Source: JALONO01 sp038209965
GTDB lineage: Bacteria; Bacteroidota; Bacteroidia; Cytophagales; Thermoflexibacteraceae
Assembly: GCA_038209965.1 (NCBI GenBank)
Contig: JBBQXF010000046.1
Span: 1 to 36,251, forward strand
DNA length: 36,251 nt
Reading direction: 5' to 3'
Shown here one piece after another: positions 7,321 through 15,640 of this stretch (the first letter of the stretch is position 1; each line of letters opens with the position of its first letter). The notes under the pieces were generated by a model, which ran no database searches, was not told the DNA's origin, and saw nothing but the letters and a program-made list of their open reading frames with translations. The position numbers and the translations under genes are program-made.

Positions 7321-8616
7321 TCAAAACTTGGGGTACTCCCATTGGCCCCGATAATCCCGCACCAGTAACTTGTTGGCTTCTTTATCATCAATGATCTTGT
7401 CCTTATCCAAATCCCAAGCAATGCTCCGCCCCACTTTGGCCGACACATTGGCCAGCAGGCTCATGTTGGTGGCCAGCCGGCCCCGCGCCACGTCGGCAAA
7501 CGGGAGTTGCCCAGATTTGATCGAGGCCAAGAAATCGCGCCATACCAAGTCGATGTTCTGGTCGTCGGGCTTGTTGAGTTTTGGCTCCTCATGAATTTCG
7601 GGCTTGTTTTTATCGCTGGGGAAAAAAGTCCAGCCTTTTTGCCAGCCCAAGTGCAATGTGCCCCCGGTACCATAAAAATAAATGCCGACATTTTCGGTTT
7701 TTAGCTCAGGGTGGGCATTGGTGAGGGAGTGCTGCCAGGAACAAGTAAAATCTTCAAACTCAAAAACCGCCGATTGGATCTCTGGCGCATTGGCCCGGGT
7801 GTCGCGGGTGCCCCCACGCTGGGTGGAGTAAATTTTCTTGGGAAATTTCTCTTCGGTCCACCACAGAATTTGATCAAACCAGTGAGGCCCCCAATCACCG
7901 ATCAGGCCATTGGCAAACTCCATGTACTGCCGGGAGCCCCGGGGGTGGATGCCCGCATTGTAGGGGACCATGGGGGCCACGCCGCACCAAAAATCCCAGT
8001 CCAAACCAGCGGGCGGGGCCACCTGCGCCTCCAGTTGCCCTTTCCCAAATTGATAGTGGACAAATGCTTTTACCTCATGGATTTTTCCGGCGTTGCCCGC
8101 CTTCAAAAAGTTGATTGCGCTTACATTATGGGGGGAATAGCGGCGGTGAAACCCCACTATGCAAATCCGTTTGGTGTCCCGGGCGGTCTTTTCGATGGCC
8201 GTCCCTTCTTTCACCGTGTGCGAAATGGGTTTTTCAAGGTACACGTGGGCGCCCTGTTTCATGGCCTCGATCGCAATGAGTGCGTGCCAATGATCCGGAG
8301 TGGCATTGATCACGATTTCCGGTTTTTCTTTTTGCAGGCATTCGCGGAAGTCGGGGTAGAGCCTGGGATGGTCACTGCACAGTTTATCCACCTCGTTCTT
8401 GCAGGCTTTGAGCTGGTCCTGATCCACATCGCACAGGGCCACCACCTGGATTTCACCAGTTTTGATGCCCTCGCGCAAAATGTTCAGCCCCCACCAGCCC
8501 GCACCGATCAGGGCCGTGCGGTATTTGGCCCGCTTGGGGTAAATGAGCAAGGAAGGGGCACCCAGCAAGCCGACACTGGCCAAGCTGGTTTGCTGCACAA
8601 AATCGCGTCTGTTCAT
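7321..8616 (-). CDS. Gfo/Idh/MocA family oxidoreductase with Tat signal
   Basis: A 431-residue NAD(P)-dependent oxidoreductase, likely acting on a sugar or sugar derivative outside the cytosol. The start at ATG 8616 gives a twin-arginine leader, NRRDFVQQ, followed by a hydrophobic core (residues 11-25) typical of Bacteroidota members that are folded before export. The mature part opens with ALIGAGWWG (a GxGxxG Rossmann motif, 36-43), then CDVDQDQL, TPDHWHALIAIEAMKQG and the family hallmark EKPIS (128-132). The C-terminal half has the expected sheet domain with substrate-binding His and Trp residues. It is a single gene between recX and a divergent Fic gene. The exact substrate cannot be predicted. 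Confidence 0.88.
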   Translation of the reverse strand: MNRRDFVQQTSLASVGLLGAPSLLIYPKRAKYRTALIGAGWWGLNILREGIKTGEIQVVALCDVDQDQLKACKNEVDKLCSDHPRLYPDFRECLQKEKPEIVINATPDHWHALIAIEAMKQGAHVYLEKPISHTVKEGTAIEKTARDTKRICIVGFHRRYSPHNVSAINFLKAGNAGKIHEVKAFVHYQFGKGQLEAQVAPPAGLDWDFWCGVAPMVPYNAGIHPRGSRQYMEFANGLIGDWGPHWFDQILWWTEEKFPKKIYSTQRGGTRDTRANAPEIQSAVFEFEDFTCSWQHSLTNAHPELKTENVGIYFYGTGGTLHLGWQKGWTFFPSDKNKPEIHEEPKLNKPDDQNIDLVWRDFLASIKSGQLPFADVARGRLATNMSLLANVSAKVGRSIAWDLDKDKIIDDKEANKLLVRDYRGQWEYPKF

Positions 8617-8995
8617 GGTTGGTTTTGCGTTTAGGCTACATGAGAAAATGGATGGGGCCACGGTGCCCAGCTTTTCCGGGAAATTTACATGATTTTTCGG
8701 CAAAAACTTATTGGCGGGCAAAAACGGGATCTCTTCCTTGTGTCAAGGCGACGGCTAAGTGCGCTGGCCGAGCAAAAATTAATTGGCAAATTTGGCTGTT
8801 TTAACGAAAGGTCTTAATTTACCAATAATTGCCGTAACCTGTATTGGCTGGCAAGCTCGGTGATTCGTGGTCGGGTGCGTTGGCCATTGCTCAGCGCAAC
8901 TGCTCACCAAGAAGGGGCTAAACGAGAGTTTTTGAACCATAACGCAAAAGCTACGTTTATAAATGTTGGCCGACATTTAAACAAAACTGAATAAA
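8617..8995. other. Divergent intergenic region before the Fic gene
   Basis: About 380 bases without a credible gene. The left part is GC-richer; the last 100 bases turn AT-rich. It holds the palindrome at 8961-8978 and is the left edge of the Fic-bearing insert. Confidence 0.45.
8961..8978. promoter_or_regulatory. Near-perfect 18-bp palindrome, possible operator
   Basis: AAATGTTGGCCGACATTT differs from a perfect palindrome at one symmetric pair. It ends 17 bases before the Fic ATG, a position suited to a dimeric repressor or autoregulator. Which protein would bind it is unknown. Confidence 0.4.
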
Positions 8996-9868
8996 ATGAC
9001 AGAACATAGGTTTTGGAAATTCATTTCGTTTGCTGACAATTGGAAAAATTGTGATACCTCTTTATTAGATCAGATTGCTGCATCGTGGTTTGCACGTAGG
9101 GGAGTCTTGCAAGCAAACTCAAAAGAATATGGCGAATTTATAGGCCGACTTAAAAGAAGGCACGCCATAGAAACGGGCATCGTGGAACGAATGTATGACA
9201 TTGATAAGGGGGTTACTGAAACACTAATAAACGAAGGTTTCATTTCTTCCTTGGTGAGTTACGGAGATACTGATGTTCCTAAACAAATGCTGTTCAACCA
9301 CTTGCAAGACCATTTACAGGCAGTTGATTTTATATTTGATGTAGTTAAAGCAAATAGACCTTTAACCAAGGGTTCTATCTGCGAGCTACACCAGCTTACA
9401 ACAAGACATCAGGAGTTTGCCGAGGGGAGAGACCAATTTGGAATCAAAACTAAAATTGCGCTCATCAAAGGTAGATTTAAAGAAAGAAAAAATAACCCCA
9501 CAAGAGAAGATGGATCAACCATTTTATACTGCCCACCCGAACACGTGGAAGCTGAGATGGATAGATTGATCGAGATTTACAATGAACTTTGTGAGCAGAA
9601 TGTAAACCCACTTATCATAGCCACTTGGCTACACCACGCTTTTACAACTATTCATCCATTCCAAGATGGAAATGGTAGAGTAGTCAGGCTAATTGCAAGC
9701 CTAATTTTGATAAAAAGTAACTTTTTCCCAATCACCGTTTTAAGGGAAGAAGCCAAAGTAAAATACATTCAGGCTTTGGAAGAAGCAGATAATGACAAAC
9801 CCCAAAAATTAGTTACCTATTTTGCGGAAATCCAAACACGATACATCGAAGAAGCCTTAAAATATTAA
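8996..9868 (+). CDS. Fic family protein (probable AMP-transferase), N-terminal part of a frameshifted gene
   Basis: A 290-residue Fic-domain protein. Fic enzymes transfer AMP or other phosphate-containing groups from a nucleotide to Ser, Thr or Tyr of target proteins. The active-site loop is intact: HAFTTIHPFQDGNGRVVR (about residues 214-231), matching HPFx(D/E)GNGR. The N-terminal region (residues 20-70) is helical with RRHAIETGIVERMYDID, as in other free-standing Fic proteins. A clear inhibitory (S/T)xxxE(G/N) motif is not certain. The ORF stops with ALKY just where the downstream frame picks up protein-like sequence, so it is probably the first part of a longer protein of about 510 residues. 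Composition is AT-rich relative to the neighbours, which suggests transfer. A partner antitoxin gene was not seen. Confidence 0.85.
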   Translation: MTEHRFWKFISFADNWKNCDTSLLDQIAASWFARRGVLQANSKEYGEFIGRLKRRHAIETGIVERMYDIDKGVTETLINEGFISSLVSYGDTDVPKQMLFNHLQDHLQAVDFIFDVVKANRPLTKGSICELHQLTTRHQEFAEGRDQFGIKTKIALIKGRFKERKNNPTREDGSTILYCPPEHVEAEMDRLIEIYNELCEQNVNPLIIATWLHHAFTTIHPFQDGNGRVVRLIASLILIKSNFFPITVLREEAKVKYIQALEEADNDKPQKLVTYFAEIQTRYIEEALKY

Positions 9869-10526
9869 GGAAGTCAGTAACACTTCTTTAAATGAAGTAA
9901 CGAATATCTTCAACCAAAAAATACTCAAGAAAAAACAAGAAAGGCAACTGCAACACGAAGGAAGACTTGCTCAAAACCGGTTAACCGTATTTGAGTATTG
10001 CAATAAATTTCTCAACGGTTTTAAACACCGACTTGAAGCCGAGTTTGATGGCAGCGTTACATTGTACATTACTAGTGTAAAATTTGACGACTTAGCAAAA
10101 CAACATTACTATTATAAACAAATTATTAGTTATGCCAAAAAACATAATTACTATTTTAATAGAACCTTGCCAAAATCATATTTCAAGTTTGTCGTTGTAT
10201 TTGAAGGAAAAAGATATGAGTTGGGGATCACCCTACATCATTTTGGTTACGATGACAGCGTTATTGCTATTGGGGCATTTTTGGAGTACAAAGGAATTTT
10301 GCCAAGTGAGGATATCGATACAACAATACCGCTTGACATTAAACCACTCGTAATTTCAAGTAAGGGAATTTTGCCAAGTGAGGATATCGATACAACAATA
10401 CCACTCGACATTAAACCACTCGTAATTTCAATTAAGGATGATATTGCTCCAAAAGAGAAGAACATTGGTTTGCATCTTGAAGATATTTTAACCGCAACGA
10501 TTGCACAGATAGCGAGTGAAATATAA
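9861..10526 (+). pseudogene. C-terminal part of the Fic protein, separated by a frameshift
   Basis: This frame is open from 9861 to 10526 and reads protein-like from its first codon (NIKEVSNTSLNEVTN), overlaps the Fic stop, and has no ATG in its upstream part; the first usable codon is TTG at 10062. Removing one A from the AAAA at 9859-9862 would join the two frames as ALNIKEVS. It contains a basic helix (LKKKQERQLQHEGRLAQNR), a compact region rich in Tyr and Lys, and then a 24-residue unit repeated twice. I do not recognise the domain. If the frameshift is real the C-terminal region is not made; if it is a sequencing error or is bypassed by the ribosome, the protein is about 510 residues. 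An independent short protein starting at TTG 10062 is less likely. Confidence 0.6.
10293..10436 (+). repeat. Two-copy 72-bp in-frame tandem duplication
   Basis: Units 10293-10364 and 10365-10436 differ at only three positions. Each encodes 24 residues starting GILPSEDIDTTIPLDI and ending in VIS(S/I)K. The near identity shows a recent duplication that preserves the frame. Confidence 0.9.
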
Positions 10527-10780
10527 ACATCAGCCCAACCGTAGGTCAAACCCATTAAATTCAGTAAACAAACTGGCCAACAGTTGTTTATCGGGCAGGA
10601 TCCTGAGTTGATTCAATGAAGGTATAACATCACCCGCCCCTTTTTCTCAGCAAGTGAGATAGCAATTGATTGCCAATAACTCGGGGAAGTGCGGTTTGGA
10701 AGCCCCCCAAACAATCGGCCCGGATGCTGGACAGGTGCGCCCATCGCCCCGAAATCAACACAAAAGTTGCGTTGATCGGC

Positions 10781-11278
10781 CTAGAATAGGGCCAATTGGC
10801 GGATGCGCACGTGGCCCTCGTGGTCGATGAGCCACTGCTTGCGCCACAGCCCACCGCCATAGCCGGTAAGTGAGCCGTCGGAGCCGATGACCCGGTGGCA
10901 GGGGACTATGATGTTGATCTTGTTCCGGCCATTGGTCGTGCCTACCGCCCGGAGACACTTTTCGTCGCCCAAGCGGCGGGCCAACTCGAGGTAGCTCACC
11001 GTGCGGCCAAAAGGGATTTGGCCAAGTTGCTGCCATACCCGCTGTTGGAACACGGTGCCGTCTTGCTGGATTGGCAGGTCAAAGTCTTTGCGTTTGCCAG
11101 CAAAATATTCATCCAATTGGTGTACACAGGCCAGCACCACTCCCGAGAGCACGGGCGAAGTTTCCCCGCGCCCGTAGCCGAATTTTCCGTCGGGATAAAT
11201 GACCGAAACCAAGTGGGTGTCGGTTCCCGAAATTTCCAAGCAGCCAACCGGCGATGAATAGTAGGTAGTGTATAACAT
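10781..11278 (-). CDS. ogt: Methylated-DNA--protein-cysteine methyltransferase
   Basis: A 165-residue suicide repair protein that moves the methyl group of O6-methylguanine in DNA to its own cysteine. The start is ATG 11278 (MLYTTYYSSPVG); the frame extends over 100 codons upstream through the divergent hydrolase gene, but that part is antisense to it. The N-terminal ribonuclease-like domain covers about residues 1-75. The catalytic domain has FQQRVWQQLGQIPFGRTVSY, a helix-turn-helix region, and the active site NIIVPCHRVIGSDGS with C127, followed by LTGYGGGLWRKQWLIDHE. Length and order match Ogt/MGMT without an Ada regulatory domain. It is divergent from the hydrolase gene with 33 bases between the starts. 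Confidence 0.93.
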   Translation of the reverse strand: MLYTTYYSSPVGCLEISGTDTHLVSVIYPDGKFGYGRGETSPVLSGVVLACVHQLDEYFAGKRKDFDLPIQQDGTVFQQRVWQQLGQIPFGRTVSYLELARRLGDEKCLRAVGTTNGRNKINIIVPCHRVIGSDGSLTGYGGGLWRKQWLIDHEGHVRIRQLALF

Positions 11279-11311
11279 CTTTTCTAACTTAGCAGGCAGA
11301 AAACTACGCCC

Positions 11312-12163
11312 ATGACTCTTTTTGACTTTGACTGGACTACTTCCGACCGCCTGACCCTGCGGGGCAAATGTTGGCTGCCCAAGCCAGCCCCCCGGGCCAT
11401 TGTGGCTTGTGTCCACGGTTTTGCCGAACACATTGGGCGGTACGCCCACGTGGCCGATGCGTTCAACCAAGCGGGGGTGGCGTTCATCGGGTTTGACTTG
11501 CGCGGCCACGGCCTGTCGGGCGGTCAGCGCGGCCACACGCCCTCGTACAGCAATTACATGGAAGACATCCGGGAATTTTTGGCCTTGGTGACCGAAAAAT
11601 TTCCCAACTTGCCCTTGTTCCTCTATGGCCACAGTGCGGGCGGCAACCTTGTGCTAAACTACGTCCTAAGGTTTGCCCCTGAATATGTGCAGGGGGTGAT
11701 TGCCACGAGTCCCTGGCTCCGGTTGGCTTTTCAGCCGCCGCCGGTCAAAATCTGGTTGGCCAAGATTATCAGCAAAATCTACCCGGCATTTACCCAAAAA
11801 AGCGACTTGGATGCCAACGATATTTCCTCGGATCCAGTCGTGGCCCGAGCCTATGTCCAGGACCCACTCATCCACCGCGATGTTTCGGCCGGGGCCGTTT
11901 CGGGCATTGTGGCGGCCGGCGAGCGGGCTTTGCGCGAGGCGGGCCAATGGGCAGTGCCTTTGCTGCTTTTCCACGGCACCGACGATAAAATTACCGATCG
12001 GGCGGCCACCGAGGCTTTTGCCGCTGCCGTGCCCCCGAGCTGGCTCACTTTGCGGATTTGGGACAAGGGCCGCCACGAACTGCACAATGAAACATTTCGG
12101 GCGGAAGTAACTGCATCGATGGTACAGTGGATTGCCGACCAGTTACCCCCAACCGCCGCTTAA
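11312..12163 (+). CDS. Alpha/beta hydrolase, monoacylglycerol lipase-like
   Basis: A 283-residue cytosolic alpha/beta hydrolase of the serine aminopeptidase S33/monoacylglycerol lipase group, which cleaves esters such as lysophospholipids or monoglycerides. Visible elements are the oxyanion region VHGFAEHIGRY (34-44), FDLRGHGLSGG (61-71), the nucleophile elbow GHSAGG with S108, the acid in FHGTDDKIT near residue 230, and the histidine in GRHELHNE near residue 255. The lid lies between residues 130 and 200. There is no signal peptide. Its stop codon directly abuts that of the convergent transketolase gene. Confidence 0.88.
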   Translation: MTLFDFDWTTSDRLTLRGKCWLPKPAPRAIVACVHGFAEHIGRYAHVADAFNQAGVAFIGFDLRGHGLSGGQRGHTPSYSNYMEDIREFLALVTEKFPNLPLFLYGHSAGGNLVLNYVLRFAPEYVQGVIATSPWLRLAFQPPPVKIWLAKIISKIYPAFTQKSDLDANDISSDPVVARAYVQDPLIHRDVSAGAVSGIVAAGERALREAGQWAVPLLLFHGTDDKITDRAATEAFAAAVPPSWLTLRIWDKGRHELHNETFRAEVTASMVQWIADQLPPTAA

Positions 12164-12175
12164 CTAGCGGTTTTT
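12156..12175 (+). terminator. Short hairpin with T-run across two stop codons
   Basis: CCGCT (12156-12160), loop TAACT, AGCGG (12166-12170), then TTTTT. It covers the stop codons of both convergent genes and is a plausible weak terminator for the hydrolase. Confidence 0.4.
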
Positions 12176-13123
12176 GCGGCGCATGGCACTCTTGGCGGCT
12201 TCCACCACATTTTGGGCCTTGAGCCCGTACTTTTGCATCAATGCCTCGGGGGTGCCACTTTCCCCAAACCGATCCTTTACACCCACCATTTCCACGGGCA
12301 GGGGCAGGTTGCGGGCCAGCAGACCGGCCACGGCATCGCCCAAGCCGCCGTAGATCTGGTGTTCCTCGGCAGTGACGGCACAGCGGGTTTTCATCACCGA
12401 AGTGAGAATGGCCGCTTCGTCCAGTGGTTTGATCGTATGAATGTTGATGATTTCGGCCTCGATGCCTTGTTCGGCCAGTATTTCGCCCGCCAAGATCGAT
12501 TCCCAAACCAAATGGCCGGTGCAAAAAATGGTCACATCCGCCCCTTCGTTGAAAATAACGGCCTTGCCAATCTCAAATTTCTGATCGGCCGGGGTAAAAA
12601 CGGGCACTACCGGGCGGCCAAAGCGCAGGTAAACGGGGCCTTGGTGTTCGGCAATGGCCACGGTGGCGGCTTTGGTTTGGTTGTAGTCGCAGGGGTTGAT
12701 CACCGTCATGTGGGGCAGCATCCGCATCATCCCCAAGTCCTCCAGGATCTGGTGCGTGGCCCCATCTTCGCCCAGGGTAACGCCGGCGTGCGAAGCGCAG
12801 ATCTTCACATTTTTGCCCGAGTAGGCAATGGATTGACGGATCTGATCATAAACCCTGCCCGTCGAGAAATTGGCAAAGGTGCCGGTGTAGGGAATTTTGC
12901 CACCAATGGTCATTCCCGCTGCGATGCCCATCATATTGGCTTCGGCAATCCCGGTTTGGAAAAACCGATCGGGGAATGCTCTTTGGAAATCGCCCATCTT
13001 GAGCGACCCGGTGAGGTCAGCGCAAAGGGCGACCACGTTGGCATTTTGGCGGCCTACTTCCAACAGGCCAACCCCAAAACCAGAGCGAGTATCTTTTTTC
13101 TCGCTAAAAGGATATTTTTTCAT
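12164..13123 (-). CDS. tktB: Transketolase, C-terminal subunit
   Basis: A 319-residue protein equal to the second half of transketolase, which moves two-carbon units in the pentose phosphate pathway. It holds the pyrimidine-binding domain, with the TPP-activating glutamate in GIAEANMMGIAAGM (about residues 58-71), ASHAGVTLGEDGATHQ and LRFGRP, and the C-terminal domain (about 190-319, with EEHQIYGGLGDAVAG). The diphosphate-binding half with the GDG motif is missing, as in the split transketolases of many Bacteroidota, so a partner is required to form the active enzyme. The usual adjacent partner gene is not here: the neighbour downstream is a convergent hydrolase. Its start overlaps the FtsB/DivIC-like gene by four bases, so the two are probably co-transcribed. 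Confidence 0.9.
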   Translation of the reverse strand: MKKYPFSEKKDTRSGFGVGLLEVGRQNANVVALCADLTGSLKMGDFQRAFPDRFFQTGIAEANMMGIAAGMTIGGKIPYTGTFANFSTGRVYDQIRQSIAYSGKNVKICASHAGVTLGEDGATHQILEDLGMMRMLPHMTVINPCDYNQTKAATVAIAEHQGPVYLRFGRPVVPVFTPADQKFEIGKAVIFNEGADVTIFCTGHLVWESILAGEILAEQGIEAEIINIHTIKPLDEAAILTSVMKTRCAVTAEEHQIYGGLGDAVAGLLARNLPLPVEMVGVKDRFGESGTPEALMQKYGLKAQNVVEAAKSAMRRKNR

Positions 13124-13413
13124 TTTTCTTTGATGATGTACACGTCTTCGCCGGGTTTTTTCATCCGGTATTTTTCCCGGGCAAACTTTTCCAGCAACTT
13201 GGGATTCTGGCCCAACAGCTTGCGCTCTTCGGTCAGTTGTTTGATGCCCGCCTGATAAAATTGGGATTCTCGGTTCAGTTGCTCAATTTTATCGCGGTGC
13301 AGGTATTGGCTATAAAAGTTGTTGCTGTCAAAAAACGACATCCACACCAAAAATGCGACGGCAAAAATAACGTAGAAGTTATTCAGTTTGCCAATTATTT
13401 TTTTCCATTCCAT
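13120..13413 (-). CDS. Septum formation initiator family protein (FtsB/DivIC-like)
   Basis: A 97-residue bitopic membrane protein of the divisome. It has a short cytoplasmic N-terminus (MEWKKIIGKLNN), one transmembrane helix at about residues 13-29 (FYVIFAVAFLVWMSFF), and a coiled coil at about 37-66 (HRDKIEQLNRESQFYQ). A conserved end, LLEKFAREKYRMKKPGEDVY, matches the FtsB/DivIC pattern of a Y-R/M-K-P-G-E motif. FtsB partners FtsL and FtsQ in activating septal peptidoglycan synthesis; the role here is inferred from family and topology. It overlaps the transketolase start by four bases. A TAGGTTTG box lies on the minus strand at 13442-13449, 29 bases before the start. Confidence 0.9.
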   Translation of the reverse strand: MEWKKIIGKLNNFYVIFAVAFLVWMSFFDSNNFYSQYLHRDKIEQLNRESQFYQAGIKQLTEERKLLGQNPKLLEKFAREKYRMKKPGEDVYIIKEK

Positions 13414-14059
13414 ATCGAAACCATCGTGTGATTTATGTTCCCAAACCTAAAGTCAGACTTCAAGCGAAGTCCATCAACCAATTGGTTTTCAAAACTATCA
13501 CATTTTTTTGTCCTATTCAAAATAAAACCCAAATATTTTTTGGCTGGGTCGCAACCTTTTATCCAGGCACTTGTCAATGGAAATATGCGGGTCCGGGAGC
13601 ATCGGGCTGCCCGGCGCATTGGTTGATAACCCACACTTGACCTAACAATGGCCTTGATCGGCCCTTACATTAAACCCTTGATTCCATGAGAAAATTTCAA
13701 TTGGCTATCTTAAAACTGGGTGTGGCCTCTGCCGCTGTACTGTTGGCTTGGCTCTGGCAGCAAGCCTAATAGGTTTTTCACGCCCATACCGGGGGCAGTG
13801 CCCAAGTGGGGTTGCTGCCCCTAACCGTTTCAACAGCATCTCAACTGCCCTGTATTCGGTTCCCCCAAATTTGAAAAATGGCCTCCGGTGGTCACACGCA
13901 ATTGTGGGCAATTGTGGGAGTGCTAATTTGGGAAGTAAGTTTCGTTCGCCACCGTTTTGGGCAATTGCGGGCGATTAATAAGTCAAAATCCGCTTTCGTT
14001 TGGTGCATTTGGGAAAAGCTTGGTGTAATATTGTTTCTTCACCAATATCACCGTTTGCT
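13414..14059. other. Long intergenic region with no clear gene
   Basis: About 650 bases. It contains the minus-strand promoter-like box at 13442-13449, a possible 27-codon ORF at 13686-13769, and a tandem CAATTGTGGG pair at 13899-13918 with a diverged third copy near 13959. Longer frames here do not look coding. No tRNA-like cloverleaf was recognised. Confidence 0.45.
13686..13769 (+). CDS. Possible 27-residue hydrophobic peptide
   Basis: ATG to TAA encoding a basic N-terminus (MRKFQ) followed by one hydrophobic stretch (LAILKLGVASAAVLLAWLW), the pattern of a small single-span membrane peptide. No neighbour or conserved context supports it, and an ORF of this size can occur by chance. Confidence 0.25.
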   Translation: MRKFQLAILKLGVASAAVLLAWLWQQA

Positions 14060-15394
14060 ATGAAACACCGCTTTCTCCCTTTTGCCTTTGGTTTACTGTG
14101 GCTTACCGGTCCCGTTTGGGGACAAAAAAACAGTTTGCCCGCGCTGGATGCCCTGGTGGACAAAGAATATCCATCGCTGGCCGAGTTGTACCTGACTCTC
14201 CACCGCAACCCGGAGCTGTCCTACATGGAAGTGAAAACGGCCCAGCGGATGGCCCAGGAATTAAAATCTGCTGGATTTGAGGTGCATGAGGGCATTGGGG
14301 GGCTGGGCGTGCTGGGCATCCTGCGCAACGGGCCCGGCAAAACTATCTTGGTCCGGGCCGATATGGACGGCCTGCCGGTAAAAGAGGAAACTGGCCTGCC
14401 CTATGCCAGTACAGTGGTGACCAAAGACTCGGAGGGCAAAGACATGCCGGCCATGCACGCCTGCGGCCATGACATCCACATGAGCACTTTTGTGGGCACG
14501 GCCCGGCTTTTGGGCCAACTCAAATCAACTTGGCGGGGCACGGTGCTGATGGTGGCCCAGTCGGCTGAGGAGAAAGTGGGCGGGGCCACCCAAATGATGA
14601 ACGCTGGCATCTACGAAAAATTTGGCCGGCCCGATGTGTGCGTGTCCTTGCACGCGAGCGCGGCCCTGGCGGCGGGCCGGGTGGGCTACTGTCCCGAATA
14701 CGCACTGGCCAATGTCAACTCCATCGATATCACCGTTTACGGCGAAGGCGGCCACGGCGCGTACCCGCACCTGACCAAAGACCCGGTGGTGCTGTCGGCC
14801 AACATCATCACCCAGTTGCAGACCATCGTGAGCCGCGAAGTGCCCGCGCTCGAAGCCGCCGTGATCACGATCGGATCCATCCACGGGGGCAACAAGCACA
14901 ACATTATCCCCAGTGAAGTGAAACTGCAACTGACCCTGCGCACCTACACCGAAACCATCCGCCAGCAGTGCATCGAGAGCATCAAGCGGATCTGCCGGGG
15001 CGCGGGCATTGCGGCGGGGCTGCCCGACAGCAAACTGCCCAAGGTTGAAGTGGGCAACGAGTCGGCCGAGGCCCTCTACAATGATCCACCACTGACTGCC
15101 CAAGTGGCGGCTTCCCTTAAGCGCAGCTTGGGCGGGGCGCAGGTGGATCAAGTGCAGCCCGTAATGGTGTCCGAAGATTTCGGCATCTTTGGCCGGCGGG
15201 CACGCCCCGAAGTGCCCGTATGCATGTATTGGCTGGGGACGGTCGATCCGGCCAAACTGGCCGAGAGTGCTGCCACTGGAAAGCGGCTGCCCACGCTCCA
15301 CTCGGGCGACTATTACCCCTTGTATGAGCCGAGCATCCGCGCGGGCGTGAAAACGATGACCGGGGTGGTACTGGATCTGTTGGCGGGAAAGTAG
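14060..15394 (+). CDS. M20 family amidohydrolase (peptidase M20D), exported
   Basis: A 444-residue zinc-dependent hydrolase. The start at ATG 14060 gives a Sec signal peptide (KHRFLPFAFGLLWLTGPVWG, residues 2-21) ending before QKNS, so the protein is periplasmic. The family, which includes N-acyl-amino-acid amidohydrolases and hippurate hydrolases, cleaves amide bonds of acylated amino acids. Motifs are LHRNPELSYMEVKTA, VRADMDGLPVKEE, the metal site MHACGHDIHMS (about residues 130-140), the catalytic glutamate pair in AQSAEEKVGGA, and LHASAALAAGRVG where LH is a ligand position. A dimerisation domain (about 215-340) begins at ANVNSIDITVYGEGGHGA. The C-terminal ligand lies in TLHSGDYYP. It is a single gene; the natural substrate is unknown. 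Confidence 0.92.
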   Translation: MKHRFLPFAFGLLWLTGPVWGQKNSLPALDALVDKEYPSLAELYLTLHRNPELSYMEVKTAQRMAQELKSAGFEVHEGIGGLGVLGILRNGPGKTILVRADMDGLPVKEETGLPYASTVVTKDSEGKDMPAMHACGHDIHMSTFVGTARLLGQLKSTWRGTVLMVAQSAEEKVGGATQMMNAGIYEKFGRPDVCVSLHASAALAAGRVGYCPEYALANVNSIDITVYGEGGHGAYPHLTKDPVVLSANIITQLQTIVSREVPALEAAVITIGSIHGGNKHNIIPSEVKLQLTLRTYTETIRQQCIESIKRICRGAGIAAGLPDSKLPKVEVGNESAEALYNDPPLTAQVAASLKRSLGGAQVDQVQPVMVSEDFGIFGRRARPEVPVCMYWLGTVDPAKLAESAATGKRLPTLHSGDYYPLYEPSIRAGVKTMTGVVLDLLAGK

Positions 15395-15545
15395 GCAGAC
15401 CACGCACGAGCCGTAACCTCCCCGAATGGAAGAAATGGCTTAAGGGCTGAGGTGAGCCAAATGCTTGGCACTGGCCGCCCAGCCCTACCCGGCAGCCTTG
15501 ATCGGAACGGGAGCAATAATCGCGGGAAATCTGGTGAAAAACTTA

Positions 15546-15553
15546 TAGTTTTG
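15546..15553 (+). promoter_or_regulatory. Possible -7 box before the helicase gene
   Basis: TAGTTTTG fits TAnnTTTG, 88 bases ahead of ATG 15641. No TTG is seen at the -33 distance. Confidence 0.25.
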
Positions 15554-15640
15554 CGATCGGGCCGACAACATATTTTTTCGATTCGTGCCATTCCAGTTCC
15601 TTTGTCTTGCCAAGGCAGATTTGGCAAATTATTCATCATC

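Noticed and set aside
7711..8634. Plus-strand 307-residue ORF
   Set aside because: It is fully antisense to the clearly identified Gfo/Idh/MocA gene.
13395..13634. Minus-strand 79-residue ORF upstream of the FtsB/DivIC-like gene
   Set aside because: It has no domain and covers the probable promoter box at 13442-13449; it looks like non-coding sequence.
14525..15403. Minus-strand 292-residue ORF
   Set aside because: It is antisense to the M20 amidohydrolase and is an artefact of high GC at third codon positions.
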